Source: Flavobacterium foetidum (GTDB lineage Bacteria; Bacteroidota; Bacteroidia; Flavobacteriales; Flavobacteriaceae). Taken from it: a DNA stretch of 64,000 nt. Both the position numbers and the translations under genes were made by a program. Positions 9,171-18,354 of the stretch are shown here, piece after piece. Under the pieces are notes generated by a model, which was not told where the DNA came from, ran no database searches, and worked only from the letters and a program-made list of their open reading frames with translations. Location: NCBI RefSeq assembly GCF_004634245.1, contig NZ_SJTF01000010.1, forward strand, positions 1 to 64,000. Direction: 5' to 3'. Every line of letters starts with the position of its first letter. Within the stretch, counting starts at the first letter, position 1.

Positions 9171-10655
9171 ATGAAAAATACAAAATACTTAAAAATAACA
9201 TTCGCACTCTTATTACTTATCACTTTTAGCAGTTGCGATGAGTTTCTTTCAGAAATTCCAGATAACAGGACACAGATAGATACACCTGAAAAGATTTCTG
9301 AAGTATTGGTTAATGCATATCCCCAAGCATCATATCTTGATCTTGCAGAGACAATGTCTGACAATGTGGGTGATGGTGAATTGGCGACCAAAATTTTGAG
9401 AAATGAACAAAACTATAATTGGGAAACGAATACAGAAACCAATTGGGATACAGAAACATTTTACTGGGCGGCTTGTTATAATGCAATTGCACATGCCAAT
9501 CAGGCTTTAAAATCAATTGAACAATTAGGAAACCCAGCAAGCTTGAATCCTCAGAAAGGGGAGGCACTTGTAGCGAGAGCATACGCTCATTTTATGTTAG
9601 TTTCTTTTTGGTCAAACCGTTATAATCCAGCAACGGCCTCAACAGACTTAGGAATTCCCTACGTGAGAGAACCTGAAACAGAATTAATAAAATCATACAA
9701 AAGAAATACTGTTAAAGAAGTTTTTGATTTTATTGAGGAAGATTTAGAAGAAGGCTTAAAGCATGTAACAAACAATTACAAACAACCAAGATTTCATTTT
9801 AATATTGATGCAGCGAGATCTTTTGCAAGCCGTTTCTATTTGGTAAAAGGAGACTGGGATAAAGTGCTTGAAGTATCTGAAAGCCTCGGGTCAAAACCTG
9901 TTGGTAAGCTAAAAGATTATGCAACGTTATCAAGCCTTGCGCCAGATATCCAATTTATAGAATATGGAAGATCGACTTATGAAACCAATTTATTGATTGT
10001 ATCTGCCAGTTCACGTCTAGGAAGATCGGCAAGTACCTTCAACTTTTATCTTTCAGATGATAAGCAGACAGAACTTTTTAGAATACAGACAAATCCATTT
10101 AACAAGAATTGGCTTTTCGATTTCTACTCTTACAATAGCAGTAGAACATTGTTTACGCCAAAATTTGAAGAATATTTTAAGTACACTAATTTGACAGCAA
10201 ATATCGGAGAACCGTATGTAGGTATCGTGTTGGCGTCTAATGATGAGTTTTATTTAAATCGAATTGAAGCGCTGGTCATGAAAGGAAGGATTGCAGAAGC
10301 AAATACAGAATTAGAATACTTTTTAGGCACACGTACAACAGGGTATAATCCAAATACAGATAAATTAACAGAGGCAAAAGTGGTTTCTATGTACCCAGTA
10401 ATTGCCGACGAATATACTCCGTTTTATCAAATGACGCCTGTTCAGACTTCTTATGTGAAAGCAATTGCTGAAGCAAAAAGAAGAGATTTTGTTCACGAAG
10501 GACTAAGATGGTTTGATATTAAACGTTTTAATATCGTTGTAGAACATGCAACATTTGGAAAACCAGTGAATAAGCTTGTGAAAGATGATAAACGACGCGC
10601 ATTACAGATTCCGTTAAGCGCCTCTAATTATGGTGTTGAAAAAAATCCTAGATAA
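9171..10655 (+). CDS. SusD/RagB-family nutrient-binding lipoprotein
   Basis: 494 aa from the ATG at 9171; an in-frame TTG six bases earlier is possible but ATG fits better. Type II signal peptide ends at LLLLITFSSC, so Cys is lipidated and the protein sits on the cell surface as the lid of the SusC barrel. The helical TPR-like SusD fold is suggested by YNAIAHANQALKSIEQLG and GEALVARAYAHFMLV, and the typical C-terminal ending AKRRDFVHEGLRWFDIKRFNI is present. Starts 11 bp after SusC. Confidence 0.93.
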   Translation: MKNTKYLKITFALLLLITFSSCDEFLSEIPDNRTQIDTPEKISEVLVNAYPQASYLDLAETMSDNVGDGELATKILRNEQNYNWETNTETNWDTETFYWAACYNAIAHANQALKSIEQLGNPASLNPQKGEALVARAYAHFMLVSFWSNRYNPATASTDLGIPYVREPETELIKSYKRNTVKEVFDFIEEDLEEGLKHVTNNYKQPRFHFNIDAARSFASRFYLVKGDWDKVLEVSESLGSKPVGKLKDYATLSSLAPDIQFIEYGRSTYETNLLIVSASSRLGRSASTFNFYLSDDKQTELFRIQTNPFNKNWLFDFYSYNSSRTLFTPKFEEYFKYTNLTANIGEPYVGIVLASNDEFYLNRIEALVMKGRIAEANTELEYFLGTRTTGYNPNTDKLTEAKVVSMYPVIADEYTPFYQMTPVQTSYVKAIAEAKRRDFVHEGLRWFDIKRFNIVVEHATFGKPVNKLVKDDKRRALQIPLSASNYGVEKNPR

Positions 10656-10679
10656 ATTTTAATTAAAATTTTTAGACCT

Positions 10680-11540
10680 ATGAAAATAGTAAAACAATAT
10701 AAAGCGATATTCTTGCTTTTCGGGGTGTTATCAATTGTATCATGTGCTCATGAAGATCAACCTGGAGAAAGCCGACTAGATTATACGCAACCTCAAAAAA
10801 CGGAATTAGATAATTGGATTACGGTAAATTATCTGAATCCTTACAATATCAATGCGCAATATAGATGGAATCAAAATGCGGTTGATAATAATCGTTTCTT
10901 ATTTCCTCCGATGATTGATAAAGTTCAACCAGCATTAGAAGTAGTAAAACAAATCTGGTTAGACAGCTACTCTGCTGTTGGGGGAGCTGATTTTGTTAAA
11001 AAGGTGGCGCCAAGAGAAATTGTTTTAGTGGGTGGAGTAAACTCAAACACAAACGGAACCAGAACACTTGGTATTGCAGATTCTGGGCAAAGAATTACTT
11101 TGTTTGAAGTAGATTACTTGAACAAAAAAAATCGTGCCAATGTAACAGAATTTGTTCACACTATTCAACATGAGTATGTGCATATCTTAAATCAGAACAA
11201 ACCATTTGATGAACAGGCTTGGCAAAAAATAAGTCCTGGTGATTATACAGGAACATGGCATTTAGAAGTACTAGAAGACTCGAGAAATCTTGGATTTGTA
11301 ACAAATTATGCCAGAAATAATGTTACCGAAGATTTTGCAGAAACAGCTTCTACAATTTTAACGAGTTCTAAGGCAGAGTATGCTGCAATTCTGGCAAGCA
11401 TAACAGATCCTATTGGACGAGCAAAACTTCAGATGAAAGAAGCTATGGTGGTAAAATATTATAAAGATGCATTTAATATAGATTTTTATGCATTAAGAGA
11501 TGCTGCGGAGAAAAACACAACCAATGTTATCAATAATTAA
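10680..11540 (+). CDS. Zinc metallohydrolase lipoprotein linked to SusC/D import
   Basis: 286 aa lipoprotein; signal peptide ends in SIVSC with the lipidated Cys at 22. Zinc motif HEYVH at 164-168 in TIQHEYVHILNQ, with a downstream DFAETAS (218-224) whose Glu is a plausible third ligand, as in gluzincin-type peptidases. This matches the group of HExxH lipoproteins encoded next to SusC/SusD pairs (substrate import-associated zinc metallohydrolase). Likely role: trimming a peptide or other substrate at the surface before import. Same operon as SusC/D (24-bp gap). Confidence 0.8.
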   Translation: MKIVKQYKAIFLLFGVLSIVSCAHEDQPGESRLDYTQPQKTELDNWITVNYLNPYNINAQYRWNQNAVDNNRFLFPPMIDKVQPALEVVKQIWLDSYSAVGGADFVKKVAPREIVLVGGVNSNTNGTRTLGIADSGQRITLFEVDYLNKKNRANVTEFVHTIQHEYVHILNQNKPFDEQAWQKISPGDYTGTWHLEVLEDSRNLGFVTNYARNNVTEDFAETASTILTSSKAEYAAILASITDPIGRAKLQMKEAMVVKYYKDAFNIDFYALRDAAEKNTTNVINN

Positions 11541-11573
11541 ACTCATTTAATGTATAATTTAAATATTAAGTTT

Positions 11574-12929
11574 ATGAAAGTTAAAAATATCCTTAAGTTC
11601 CTGACAGCTTGCTCGGTGCTACTGCTTTTAGGTTCTTGTAACAATAATACCGATGCGGAAGATATATTTAATAAAACTCCAACAGAACGTTTAAACGAAC
11701 AGAAAAGCGAATTAAAAGACGCTTTACTTGCATCAGAATTTGGCTGGAAAGCCGTTTATTTTACTGATGACACACAGTTGGGAGGTTATACTCATTTATT
11801 CAAATTTTCAGCAGACGGAAAAGTTCAAATGGCATCAGATTTTGATGATGACACTGCAGTTTACCAAAGTGATTACAGCATAGCTCTTGGAAGTACTGTT
11901 AGCCTTTTGTTTGAAACTTATAACAGAATTCATCTTTTGTCGGACTCTAACAGCTATCCGACAACTGCTTTAAGAGGAAAAGGTTATTTGGGTGATTTTC
12001 AATTTCTGTACTATGGACAGGAAAATGGAGACATACTTTTCAAAAGTAACAGATTGGTAAGAGATATCCGTTTCGTAAAAGCAACTGCACAGGATTGGGC
12101 AGATTTATCTAAAAATCTTGTTACAGAAGAAAATCTTGTCGGAAACATCAATAGTCCGTTGTATAAATTATTGGAAATCAATGATGGAGCTAATGTAAAA
12201 AAGTACGATTTTTCATTTTCATCAATAACAAGATTTGCAGTAGCAAAATCAATTGATGCAGGTTCATCTGAAGCAATTAGTGTTGGGGTAGGTTATACAC
12301 CGACAAGTATTGTATTAAGTCCAGCTTTAGAGGTCGGAAGTCAAAAATTATCTAATTTTGTATATGATGCTGCTACTTCTAGTTTTACAGCAACCGGCAC
12401 AGGAGGGGTTACAGCCTCGATTAAATATAGCAATGCACCACTTGTGTTAACAGATGATTATAAAGTAGCATTACCTGCAGCAGGGTCTCCCACAAATGCG
12501 TTTGGATACATAGCTGCTAACTTAGCAAATGCACCAACGAATTCTCCGTTGTGTATTCAGTTGTTAAATGAAATTAATGCATCGCTTCCAGCTACTCAAA
12601 AAGTAAACCGCGTTCAAATTACGTTTGCACCGGGAGGAATAGCTGATATTATGTACAGTTTCACGGGAGGAAGAGCTACAGTTTACCACCGAGTAACCGT
12701 AACAGAAGACGCTGTGAATAAGACAATTATTCTTAAAAATTCATTCTGGCATAATGGAAGCGCAATTGTTACTGCGCCAGCCTTATTGAAAAATATTGAT
12801 GACAAGCTATTAGATCCAAAAGGATTATACGTAATTAAGGAAAGTTTTAGAATTCAGTTTGTTAATACAATTTATACTTTCTCTGGTGCATCAAGTAGTT
12901 TTAGAATAACAACATATGCATTCCAGTAA
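11574..12929 (+). CDS. DUF4302-like lipoprotein of the SusC/D locus
   Basis: 451 aa from the ATG at 11574, chosen because the signal peptide begins there (basic MKVKNILK, then a hydrophobic core and lipobox LLLLGSC); an ATG 24 bases earlier would put extra residues before it. N-terminal ERLNEQKSELKDALLASEFGWKAVYF with later YTHLFKFSADGKV fits DUF4302, a family found beside SusC/SusD and HExxH lipoproteins. Probable surface accessory protein; function unknown. Last gene of the locus, followed by a terminator. Confidence 0.7.
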   Translation: MKVKNILKFLTACSVLLLLGSCNNNTDAEDIFNKTPTERLNEQKSELKDALLASEFGWKAVYFTDDTQLGGYTHLFKFSADGKVQMASDFDDDTAVYQSDYSIALGSTVSLLFETYNRIHLLSDSNSYPTTALRGKGYLGDFQFLYYGQENGDILFKSNRLVRDIRFVKATAQDWADLSKNLVTEENLVGNINSPLYKLLEINDGANVKKYDFSFSSITRFAVAKSIDAGSSEAISVGVGYTPTSIVLSPALEVGSQKLSNFVYDAATSSFTATGTGGVTASIKYSNAPLVLTDDYKVALPAAGSPTNAFGYIAANLANAPTNSPLCIQLLNEINASLPATQKVNRVQITFAPGGIADIMYSFTGGRATVYHRVTVTEDAVNKTIILKNSFWHNGSAIVTAPALLKNIDDKLLDPKGLYVIKESFRIQFVNTIYTFSGASSSFRITTYAFQ

Positions 12930-12981
12930 AATTACAATTGAATAAATAATAGATAAAAAAAAAGTATAATGTTTATTTCAA

Positions 12982-13009
12982 AAAACAGCTCATTTACTTG
13001 AGCTGTTTT
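12982..13009 (+). terminator. Intrinsic terminator after the Sus-like operon
   Basis: AAAACAGCTCA pairs perfectly with TGAGCTGTTTT around a 6-base loop. The remaining 13010-13159 has no gene or clear signal. Confidence 0.8.
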
Positions 13010-13237
13010 ATAACTTGGAAAAATTTAATATGAGAAGCATTTAAAATCAATTACGATTTCTATCTTCTTTTGGGGCTTAATACTAATTTTCTTTTCAAAT
13101 TATTATTATTAATTTGTGAGATACTTTCTCTATGCTTCTGTATTGATAATATACGATAAAGTCGCAAACAAAAAAAAGTAAGTAGTGATGACCCAGTAGC
13201 TGTTGAGTTTGTACAAAGTATTGAACAAAAAGCTTTA

Positions 13238-13921
13238 ATGCTTATTAAGTCATATGGTGTAACAGAACAAGGAATTATTTCAGAATTTGGATCATTATAT
13301 CCTGGAAAAATTGCTTTGACAGCGCAATTAATAGTTGTTGAAGAAGAACTTATAGATCAAGGTAAAACATTATCAATTTTTGCTGAAGAAGATTATTCTT
13401 TAGCTGCATTATCTTTACTAGGAATGAATTCGGTTGCAGCTCAAAGCGATACTTTCGGAGGTTGTATTGCTGATGCAATTGGAATAACTGCCGCTTTTGA
13501 AGTTATAGAGTCTGGTATAGCGGGTCTGGGAAGAAAAGGGGTTTTGAAATTGGTAAGAAAAATAGGTGGAAAATATCTTGGTGCTGTTGGTATGGTATTG
13601 GCTGCATATGACTTTGCAAATTGCATGGGATGGTTAACTCAAGTTGATGGTCCCTTACCTGGTAATGTATCATCTTGTAATGATCTTGTAATGATAGATA
13701 GAATATCGACATCTTTTCAGGCTACTTATTATATATCCAAGGAAAGTATCAGTTATAAATCTCAAGACGATTTTAAGATTGATAGACATCAACTTTATAA
13801 GGTATATAATGTAGATTTTGGAAGTTTTCAAAATCCAGAATGTAATATTTCGTATTCTAACGAAACTGTTAATGGAACACATTTGGATTTGTTAACAGTG
13901 AGAGAAATAAATTTATACTAA
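13238..13921 (+). CDS. Unknown protein, probably 5'-truncated
   Basis: 227 aa from the first ATG, but the frame is open upstream to a stop at 13157-13159 and contains coding-like sequence without any start codon (ending DPVAVEFVQSIEQKA before the ATG). No signal peptide. Residues 66-130 are rich in Gly/Ala and hydrophobic (IADAIGITAAFEVIESGIAGLG, GAVGMVLAAYDFANC), suggesting buried or membrane-active helices; the C-terminal half is polar. I recognise no family. The missing start suggests a remnant that lost its N-terminal signal sequence, although use of the internal ATG cannot be excluded. Confidence 0.45.
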   Translation: MLIKSYGVTEQGIISEFGSLYPGKIALTAQLIVVEEELIDQGKTLSIFAEEDYSLAALSLLGMNSVAAQSDTFGGCIADAIGITAAFEVIESGIAGLGRKGVLKLVRKIGGKYLGAVGMVLAAYDFANCMGWLTQVDGPLPGNVSSCNDLVMIDRISTSFQATYYISKESISYKSQDDFKIDRHQLYKVYNVDFGSFQNPECNISYSNETVNGTHLDLLTVREINLY

Positions 13922-13956
13922 AGCGAAGAATAATATTAAAGAATTAATAAAAAAAA

Positions 13957-14142
13957 ATGGTACAGTTAGTAACTTGGAATAATTTTGTATTAATGATTTA
14001 TGTATTGGCAATCGTACTGAATGGATATTCATGGTTTCAATACAATAAAAATGTAACCTTAGAACAGCGAAAAAAAGAAGGCTGGACTAGTTTTTACAGA
14101 GTTTCTACTTTATTGATTATTATATTATTTTGTCAAAGATAA
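13957..14142 (+). CDS. Small two-helix membrane protein
   Basis: 61 aa. Two hydrophobic segments, FVLMIYVLAIVLNGYSW (10-26) and VSTLLIIILF (49-58), separated by a charged linker (NKNVTLEQRKKEGWTSF). Starts 35 bp after the preceding gene and is probably co-transcribed with it. Function unknown. Short length keeps confidence moderate. Confidence 0.5.
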   Translation: MVQLVTWNNFVLMIYVLAIVLNGYSWFQYNKNVTLEQRKKEGWTSFYRVSTLLIIILFCQR

Positions 14143-14258
14143 TGTATATAAGGTAACAATTCACCAAAATTAACCTTTGGAGTGGTTAGTCAATCATTTA
14201 AATTTATTAGAAAACAAAATCCTCCTTAAAAATTTAGTTTTATTTTTTTATTTTGGAG

Positions 14259-14287
14259 AAGGCGGTTCAAATTTTTGAACCGCTTTT
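14259..14287 (+). terminator. Intrinsic terminator
   Basis: GCGGTTCAAA pairs perfectly with TTTGAACCGC with a two-base spacer and is followed by TTTT. It closes the small-gene pair before fabG. Confidence 0.75.
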
Positions 14288-14361
14288 GCTTTTATATTAA
14301 GGTCTTAATATAAGAAACGGCAATTTTTACATTTCAAATTTTATTAAACGCCCAAATAATC

Positions 14362-14369
14362 TATATTTG
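14362..14369 (+). promoter_or_regulatory. -7 promoter box for fabG
   Basis: Exact TATATTTG, 31 bp before the fabG ATG, the usual distance for Bacteroidota promoters. Confidence 0.6.
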
Positions 14370-14400
14370 TATTGAAAAAAATAAAAACGAATACCTTAAT

Positions 14401-15147
14401 ATGAAATTACTAGAAGGAAAAGTAGCAATCATTACTGGCGCTAGTCGCGGAATCGGGAAAGGAATTGCTGAAGTTTTTGCTAAACACGGAGCAAACGTTG
14501 CATTTACATACAGTTCTTCTGCTGCTTCGGCTGAAGCTTTAGAAGCAGAATTAAACGCTCTAGGCATAAAAGCAAAAGGATACCAATCAAATGCAGCTGA
14601 TTTTAATGAAGCTCAAACTTTTGTAGATGCTGTTTTGGCAGATTTCGGAACTGTTGACATCTTAATCAATAATGCTGGAATTACAAAAGACAATTTATTG
14701 ATGCGTATGTCTGAAGCAGATTTTGACCAAGTAATCGATGTAAACTTGAAATCGGTTTTTAATATGACAAAAGCAATTCAGAAAACGTTCTTAAAGCAAC
14801 GTGCTGGCTCTATCATCAACATTAGTTCTGTTGTTGGAGTTTCTGGAAATGCTGGTCAGACAAACTACGCTGCTTCAAAAGCTGGTGCAATCGGATTCAC
14901 TAAATCTGTAGCTCTTGAATTAGGTTCTCGTAACATTCGTTGCAATGCAATCGCACCGGGTTTTATCGAAACCGAAATGACTGCAAAATTATCTGAAGAT
15001 GTTGTAAAAGGATGGAGAGAAGGTATTCCGTTGAAACGTGGTGGAAGCCCTGAAGATGTTGCAAATGCTTGTCTTTTCTTAGCTTCAGATTTAAGTGCTT
15101 ATGTTACTGGACAAGTACTTAATGTTTGCGGGGGAATGCTTACATAA
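14401..15147 (+). CDS. fabG: 3-oxoacyl-[acyl-carrier-protein] reductase
   Basis: 248 aa short-chain dehydrogenase. N-terminal TGASRGIGKGIA (residues 13-24) binds NADP; NNAG at about 91-94; catalytic Ser-Tyr-Lys in ISSVVGVSGNAGQTNYAASKAG (Tyr and Lys of YxxxK). Length and the NIRCNAIAPGFIETEMT segment match FabG, which reduces 3-oxoacyl-ACP in fatty-acid elongation. It has its own promoter. SDR specificity can be mispredicted but this is a close match. Confidence 0.9.
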   Translation: MKLLEGKVAIITGASRGIGKGIAEVFAKHGANVAFTYSSSAASAEALEAELNALGIKAKGYQSNAADFNEAQTFVDAVLADFGTVDILINNAGITKDNLLMRMSEADFDQVIDVNLKSVFNMTKAIQKTFLKQRAGSIINISSVVGVSGNAGQTNYAASKAGAIGFTKSVALELGSRNIRCNAIAPGFIETEMTAKLSEDVVKGWREGIPLKRGGSPEDVANACLFLASDLSAYVTGQVLNVCGGMLT

Positions 15148-15155
15148 TAGTTTTC

Positions 15156-15271
15156 AGTGTTCAGATTTTAGTATTCAGTTTTTTCCAATTCTTGAATAAC
15201 TGAACACTTTAACAGTCGTAGTCACGGCTTTTTGAATCTGATCACTAAAAAACTGATTACTGAATACTAAA
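15156..15271. repeat. Intergenic inverted repeat after fabG
   Basis: TTTAGTATTCAGT (15167-15179) pairs perfectly with ACTGAATACTAAA (15259-15271), and inside it AGTGTTCAG / CTGAACACT forms a second pair. A flavobacterial-type palindromic spacer between fabG and the vWA gene. Confidence 0.75.
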
Positions 15272-15276
15272 CAAAT

Positions 15277-17304
15277 ATGACGACAAACACGATTCTTTTA
15301 TTATTGCTTTCTTTAGTAATTGCTGGTGGTTTATCGTACTTTCAATACTTTTTTAAAGCCAAAAACAAATCGAATCTGATTTGGTTTTTGGCTTTTTTAC
15401 GTTTTATGGCGATTTTCGGATTACTGCTTTTATTGATAAATCCAGTGATTTCTAAAAGTTCGCTCGAAATAACCAAAACACCTCTTGCGATTGCGGTCGA
15501 TAATTCCAGCTCGATTGCTGCTTTAAAATCAGATAAAAAAGCTGTCGAATTATATCAAAAGCTGGTTTCGAATCCTGCCTTAAAGGAAAAATTCGAAATT
15601 CAAACTTACCAATTTGATGCTGATTTCAGGAGTTCGGATAAATTTGATTTTAAAGGAAATCAGACCAATTTAGACGAAGTTGCTAAAAATCTAAAAAGCA
15701 TCAATAAAAATCTCCTGTTTCCAACTGTAATTATTACCGATGGAAATCAAACTACAGGAAACGATTACGTTTATCGATTTGATTCTGCCAATAAAGTTTA
15801 TCCTTTGGTTGTGGGAGATACTACCACTTTTTTTGATTTAAAAATCAATCAACTAAACGTTAATAAATACGCTTTTCATAAAAATAAATTTCCAGTAGAA
15901 GTTTTTCTTCAATATGCGGGAACTAAATCCGTTACTGCCGACTTTACTATTTCTCAAGGAAATTCTGTTGTAGCAAAAGAGAAAATGACATTTTCTCCAT
16001 CAAAAAAAACAGCTTCTTTAAACATATTGCTGCCAGCGGATAAAGTAGGTCTACAGATTTTTAGGGCGAATATATCGTCTAATGAGAAAGAGAAAAACAG
16101 CTATAACAATATCAAGAATTTTGCTGTCGAAATCATAAATCAAAAGTCAACTATTGCAATAGTTTCTTCAATCAATCATCCGGATATTGCGGCCCTCAAA
16201 CGTGCCATAGAAGTTAATGCACAACGTAAAGTAATATTGGTTAAACCTAATGATCTAAGTCAGTTGCAAGAAGTTTCTGTGCTTGTTTTGTACCAGCCGA
16301 ATACAGCTTTTAAAGCAATCTTTGAGAATAACAAAGTTGCAGGAAGGAATACTTTTATTATAACTGGAAATAATACAGATTTCAATTTTCTAAACCAGCA
16401 GCAGTCTAATTTAGTATTCAAAATGAGTAATCAGCGAGAGGACTATTTGAGCGAATTTAAATCTGATTTTAATCTGTTTGCTATTGAAAACATAGGTTTT
16501 GAAAATTTCCCGCCTTTACAAAATCCTTTTGGGACAATTACAACCAACGGAAATGTTTCTGTACTTCTTTCGTCAAAAATCAGAAATGTCTCTACAAATG
16601 CTCCTATGTTGGCTTTTGCTGAATACCAAGGAAAAAGAGTTGCTTTTCTTTTAGGAGAAAATAGCTGGAAATGGCGTCTACAAAGTCATATCGACAATCA
16701 GTCATTTGAGAAATACGATGTCTTTATCGATAAAGTAATACAGTTTTTAGCAACTTCGACTTCAAAAAAATCACTGGTAGTTACTCATGAAAGCTTTTAT
16801 AATTCTGGAGAAGAAATTATAATCAATGCGCAATACTTTAATAAAAATTACGAGTTTGACGAAAAAGCAAGATTGACAATTTCTGTTACAAATGCCGTAA
16901 CCAAACAAAGTAAAAACTATGATTTGCTGAAAGGGAATAATTCTTTTTCTGCAAACTTAGAAGGCTTGCCAGCGGGAAAATATAATTTCACAGTAAAAGA
17001 ATTAAATTCAAATACTTCTTATTCAAGTCATTTTGAAATATTGGATTTTGATATCGAGAAACAGTTTGTAAACCCTGATGTATTAAAATTGAAGCAATTG
17101 GCGCAACAAACAAGCGGAAAAGCGTTTTTCGAAAATCAAGCAGATGATTTAATTAATACACTTTTGGAAAGTAAAGAATACAAATCAATCGAAAAAAATA
17201 TCACTAGTAAAACCCCAATAATTGACTGGGTTTGGTTGTTGATTTTAATTGCTGTTTTATTGGCTACAGAATGGTTTGTGAGAAAGTATAATGGGTTGCT
17301 TTAA
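15277..17304 (+). CDS. vWA-domain-like inner-membrane protein
   Basis: 675 aa. Two N-terminal membrane helices (about 5-24 and 36-58), a long extracytoplasmic part and a C-terminal helix (about 650-668, WVWLLILIAVLLATEW). AIAVDNSSSI (about 71-80) resembles the MIDAS DxSxS metal site of von Willebrand A domains, with TVIITDGNQTTGN further on. Similar Bat-like membrane proteins of Bacteroidota combine these features. No enzyme motif; role unknown, perhaps in envelope stress or protein-protein assembly. 129 bp from fabG. Confidence 0.6.
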   Translation: MTTNTILLLLLSLVIAGGLSYFQYFFKAKNKSNLIWFLAFLRFMAIFGLLLLLINPVISKSSLEITKTPLAIAVDNSSSIAALKSDKKAVELYQKLVSNPALKEKFEIQTYQFDADFRSSDKFDFKGNQTNLDEVAKNLKSINKNLLFPTVIITDGNQTTGNDYVYRFDSANKVYPLVVGDTTTFFDLKINQLNVNKYAFHKNKFPVEVFLQYAGTKSVTADFTISQGNSVVAKEKMTFSPSKKTASLNILLPADKVGLQIFRANISSNEKEKNSYNNIKNFAVEIINQKSTIAIVSSINHPDIAALKRAIEVNAQRKVILVKPNDLSQLQEVSVLVLYQPNTAFKAIFENNKVAGRNTFIITGNNTDFNFLNQQQSNLVFKMSNQREDYLSEFKSDFNLFAIENIGFENFPPLQNPFGTITTNGNVSVLLSSKIRNVSTNAPMLAFAEYQGKRVAFLLGENSWKWRLQSHIDNQSFEKYDVFIDKVIQFLATSTSKKSLVVTHESFYNSGEEIIINAQYFNKNYEFDEKARLTISVTNAVTKQSKNYDLLKGNNSFSANLEGLPAGKYNFTVKELNSNTSYSSHFEILDFDIEKQFVNPDVLKLKQLAQQTSGKAFFENQADDLINTLLESKEYKSIEKNITSKTPIIDWVWLLILIAVLLATEWFVRKYNGLL

Positions 17305-17383
17305 GGTAGTGCAACAAAGATTCCAAGTGAAAATGGTGACACAAGTTTGAAAACTGTCGCTGAACCAAAACAACAAAAAATAA

Positions 17384-18280
17384 ATGGATTTCAGGTTAAA
17401 AGTATTTTACACCGTGGCAGTGCGTCTTAATTTTACTAAGGCCGCTACCGAATTGTATATATCACAGCCTGCAGTTTCGAAACACATTCAAGAACTTGAA
17501 GAAACTTATAAAACTAAGCTATTTGAGCGAAAAGGTCCTAAGATTGCCTTAACTCCTGCAGGAGAAATTCTTCTAAAATACACCAAGGCTATTTCTGAAC
17601 TCTATCGTGAAATAGATTTTGAAATGAGTTCTTTCGTTAATGAACGCCAAGGTTCACTGAGGCTGGGAGCCAGCACGACTATTTCGCAGTATGTTATTTC
17701 TCCTGTACTGGCCCGTTTTCATCAGAAACAGAAAGATATAAAAGTCAATTTGCTCAACGGAAATACAGAACAAATCGAGAGTGCTCTTATTAATAAAGAA
17801 ATCGAAATCGGAATTGTAGAAGGGCAATCTAAAAATCAGAGCATCAAATATATTCCGTTTTTAAAAGATGAATTGGTTTTGGTGTGCAACACTACAAACC
17901 CGCTGGCAAAACAGAACGAGATTCTTATAAATGATTTAAAATCAATGAAATTCATAACGCGTGAACGCGGTTCAGGTACACTTGAAGTTATTGAATATGC
18001 TTTGAAAAATAAAAATCTAAAACTGTCCGATTTGCAAATTGAAATGCAGTTAGGAAGTACTGAAAGCATAAAATCCTATTTGCTGAATTCAGACTGTTTT
18101 GCCTTTATGTCAATTCATGCTGTTAGTAAAGAGCTTAGGAATAAGGAGTTGATTGTTTTAGATGTTGAAAATTTGGCAATCGAAAGGTATTTTTACATTA
18201 TTACCCTTCTTGGAAAATCGGACCCTTTGTCTGAATTGTTTATTCAGAATATCTCTTCTTATTATAATTTAAAGTTATAG
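17384..18280 (+). CDS. LysR-family transcriptional regulator
   Basis: 298 aa. N-terminal winged HTH (1-60; FTKAATELYISQPAVSKHIQELEETYKTKLFER is the classic LysR recognition block) and a periplasmic-binding-type effector domain (about 90-295). It is followed by a YeiH-type exporter in the same direction. In enterobacteria YeiE, a CysB-like LysR regulator, sits next to yeiH, so this is probably the regulator of that exporter. Confidence 0.9.
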   Translation: MDFRLKVFYTVAVRLNFTKAATELYISQPAVSKHIQELEETYKTKLFERKGPKIALTPAGEILLKYTKAISELYREIDFEMSSFVNERQGSLRLGASTTISQYVISPVLARFHQKQKDIKVNLLNGNTEQIESALINKEIEIGIVEGQSKNQSIKYIPFLKDELVLVCNTTNPLAKQNEILINDLKSMKFITRERGSGTLEVIEYALKNKNLKLSDLQIEMQLGSTESIKSYLLNSDCFAFMSIHAVSKELRNKELIVLDVENLAIERYFYIITLLGKSDPLSELFIQNISSYYNLKL

Positions 18281-18354
18281 CGGATTGTAATTTACGATTG
18301 GCAAATCTAGTATAAAGAATAGAAATTTGCAGGGTAATTATCAATTATCCTATT

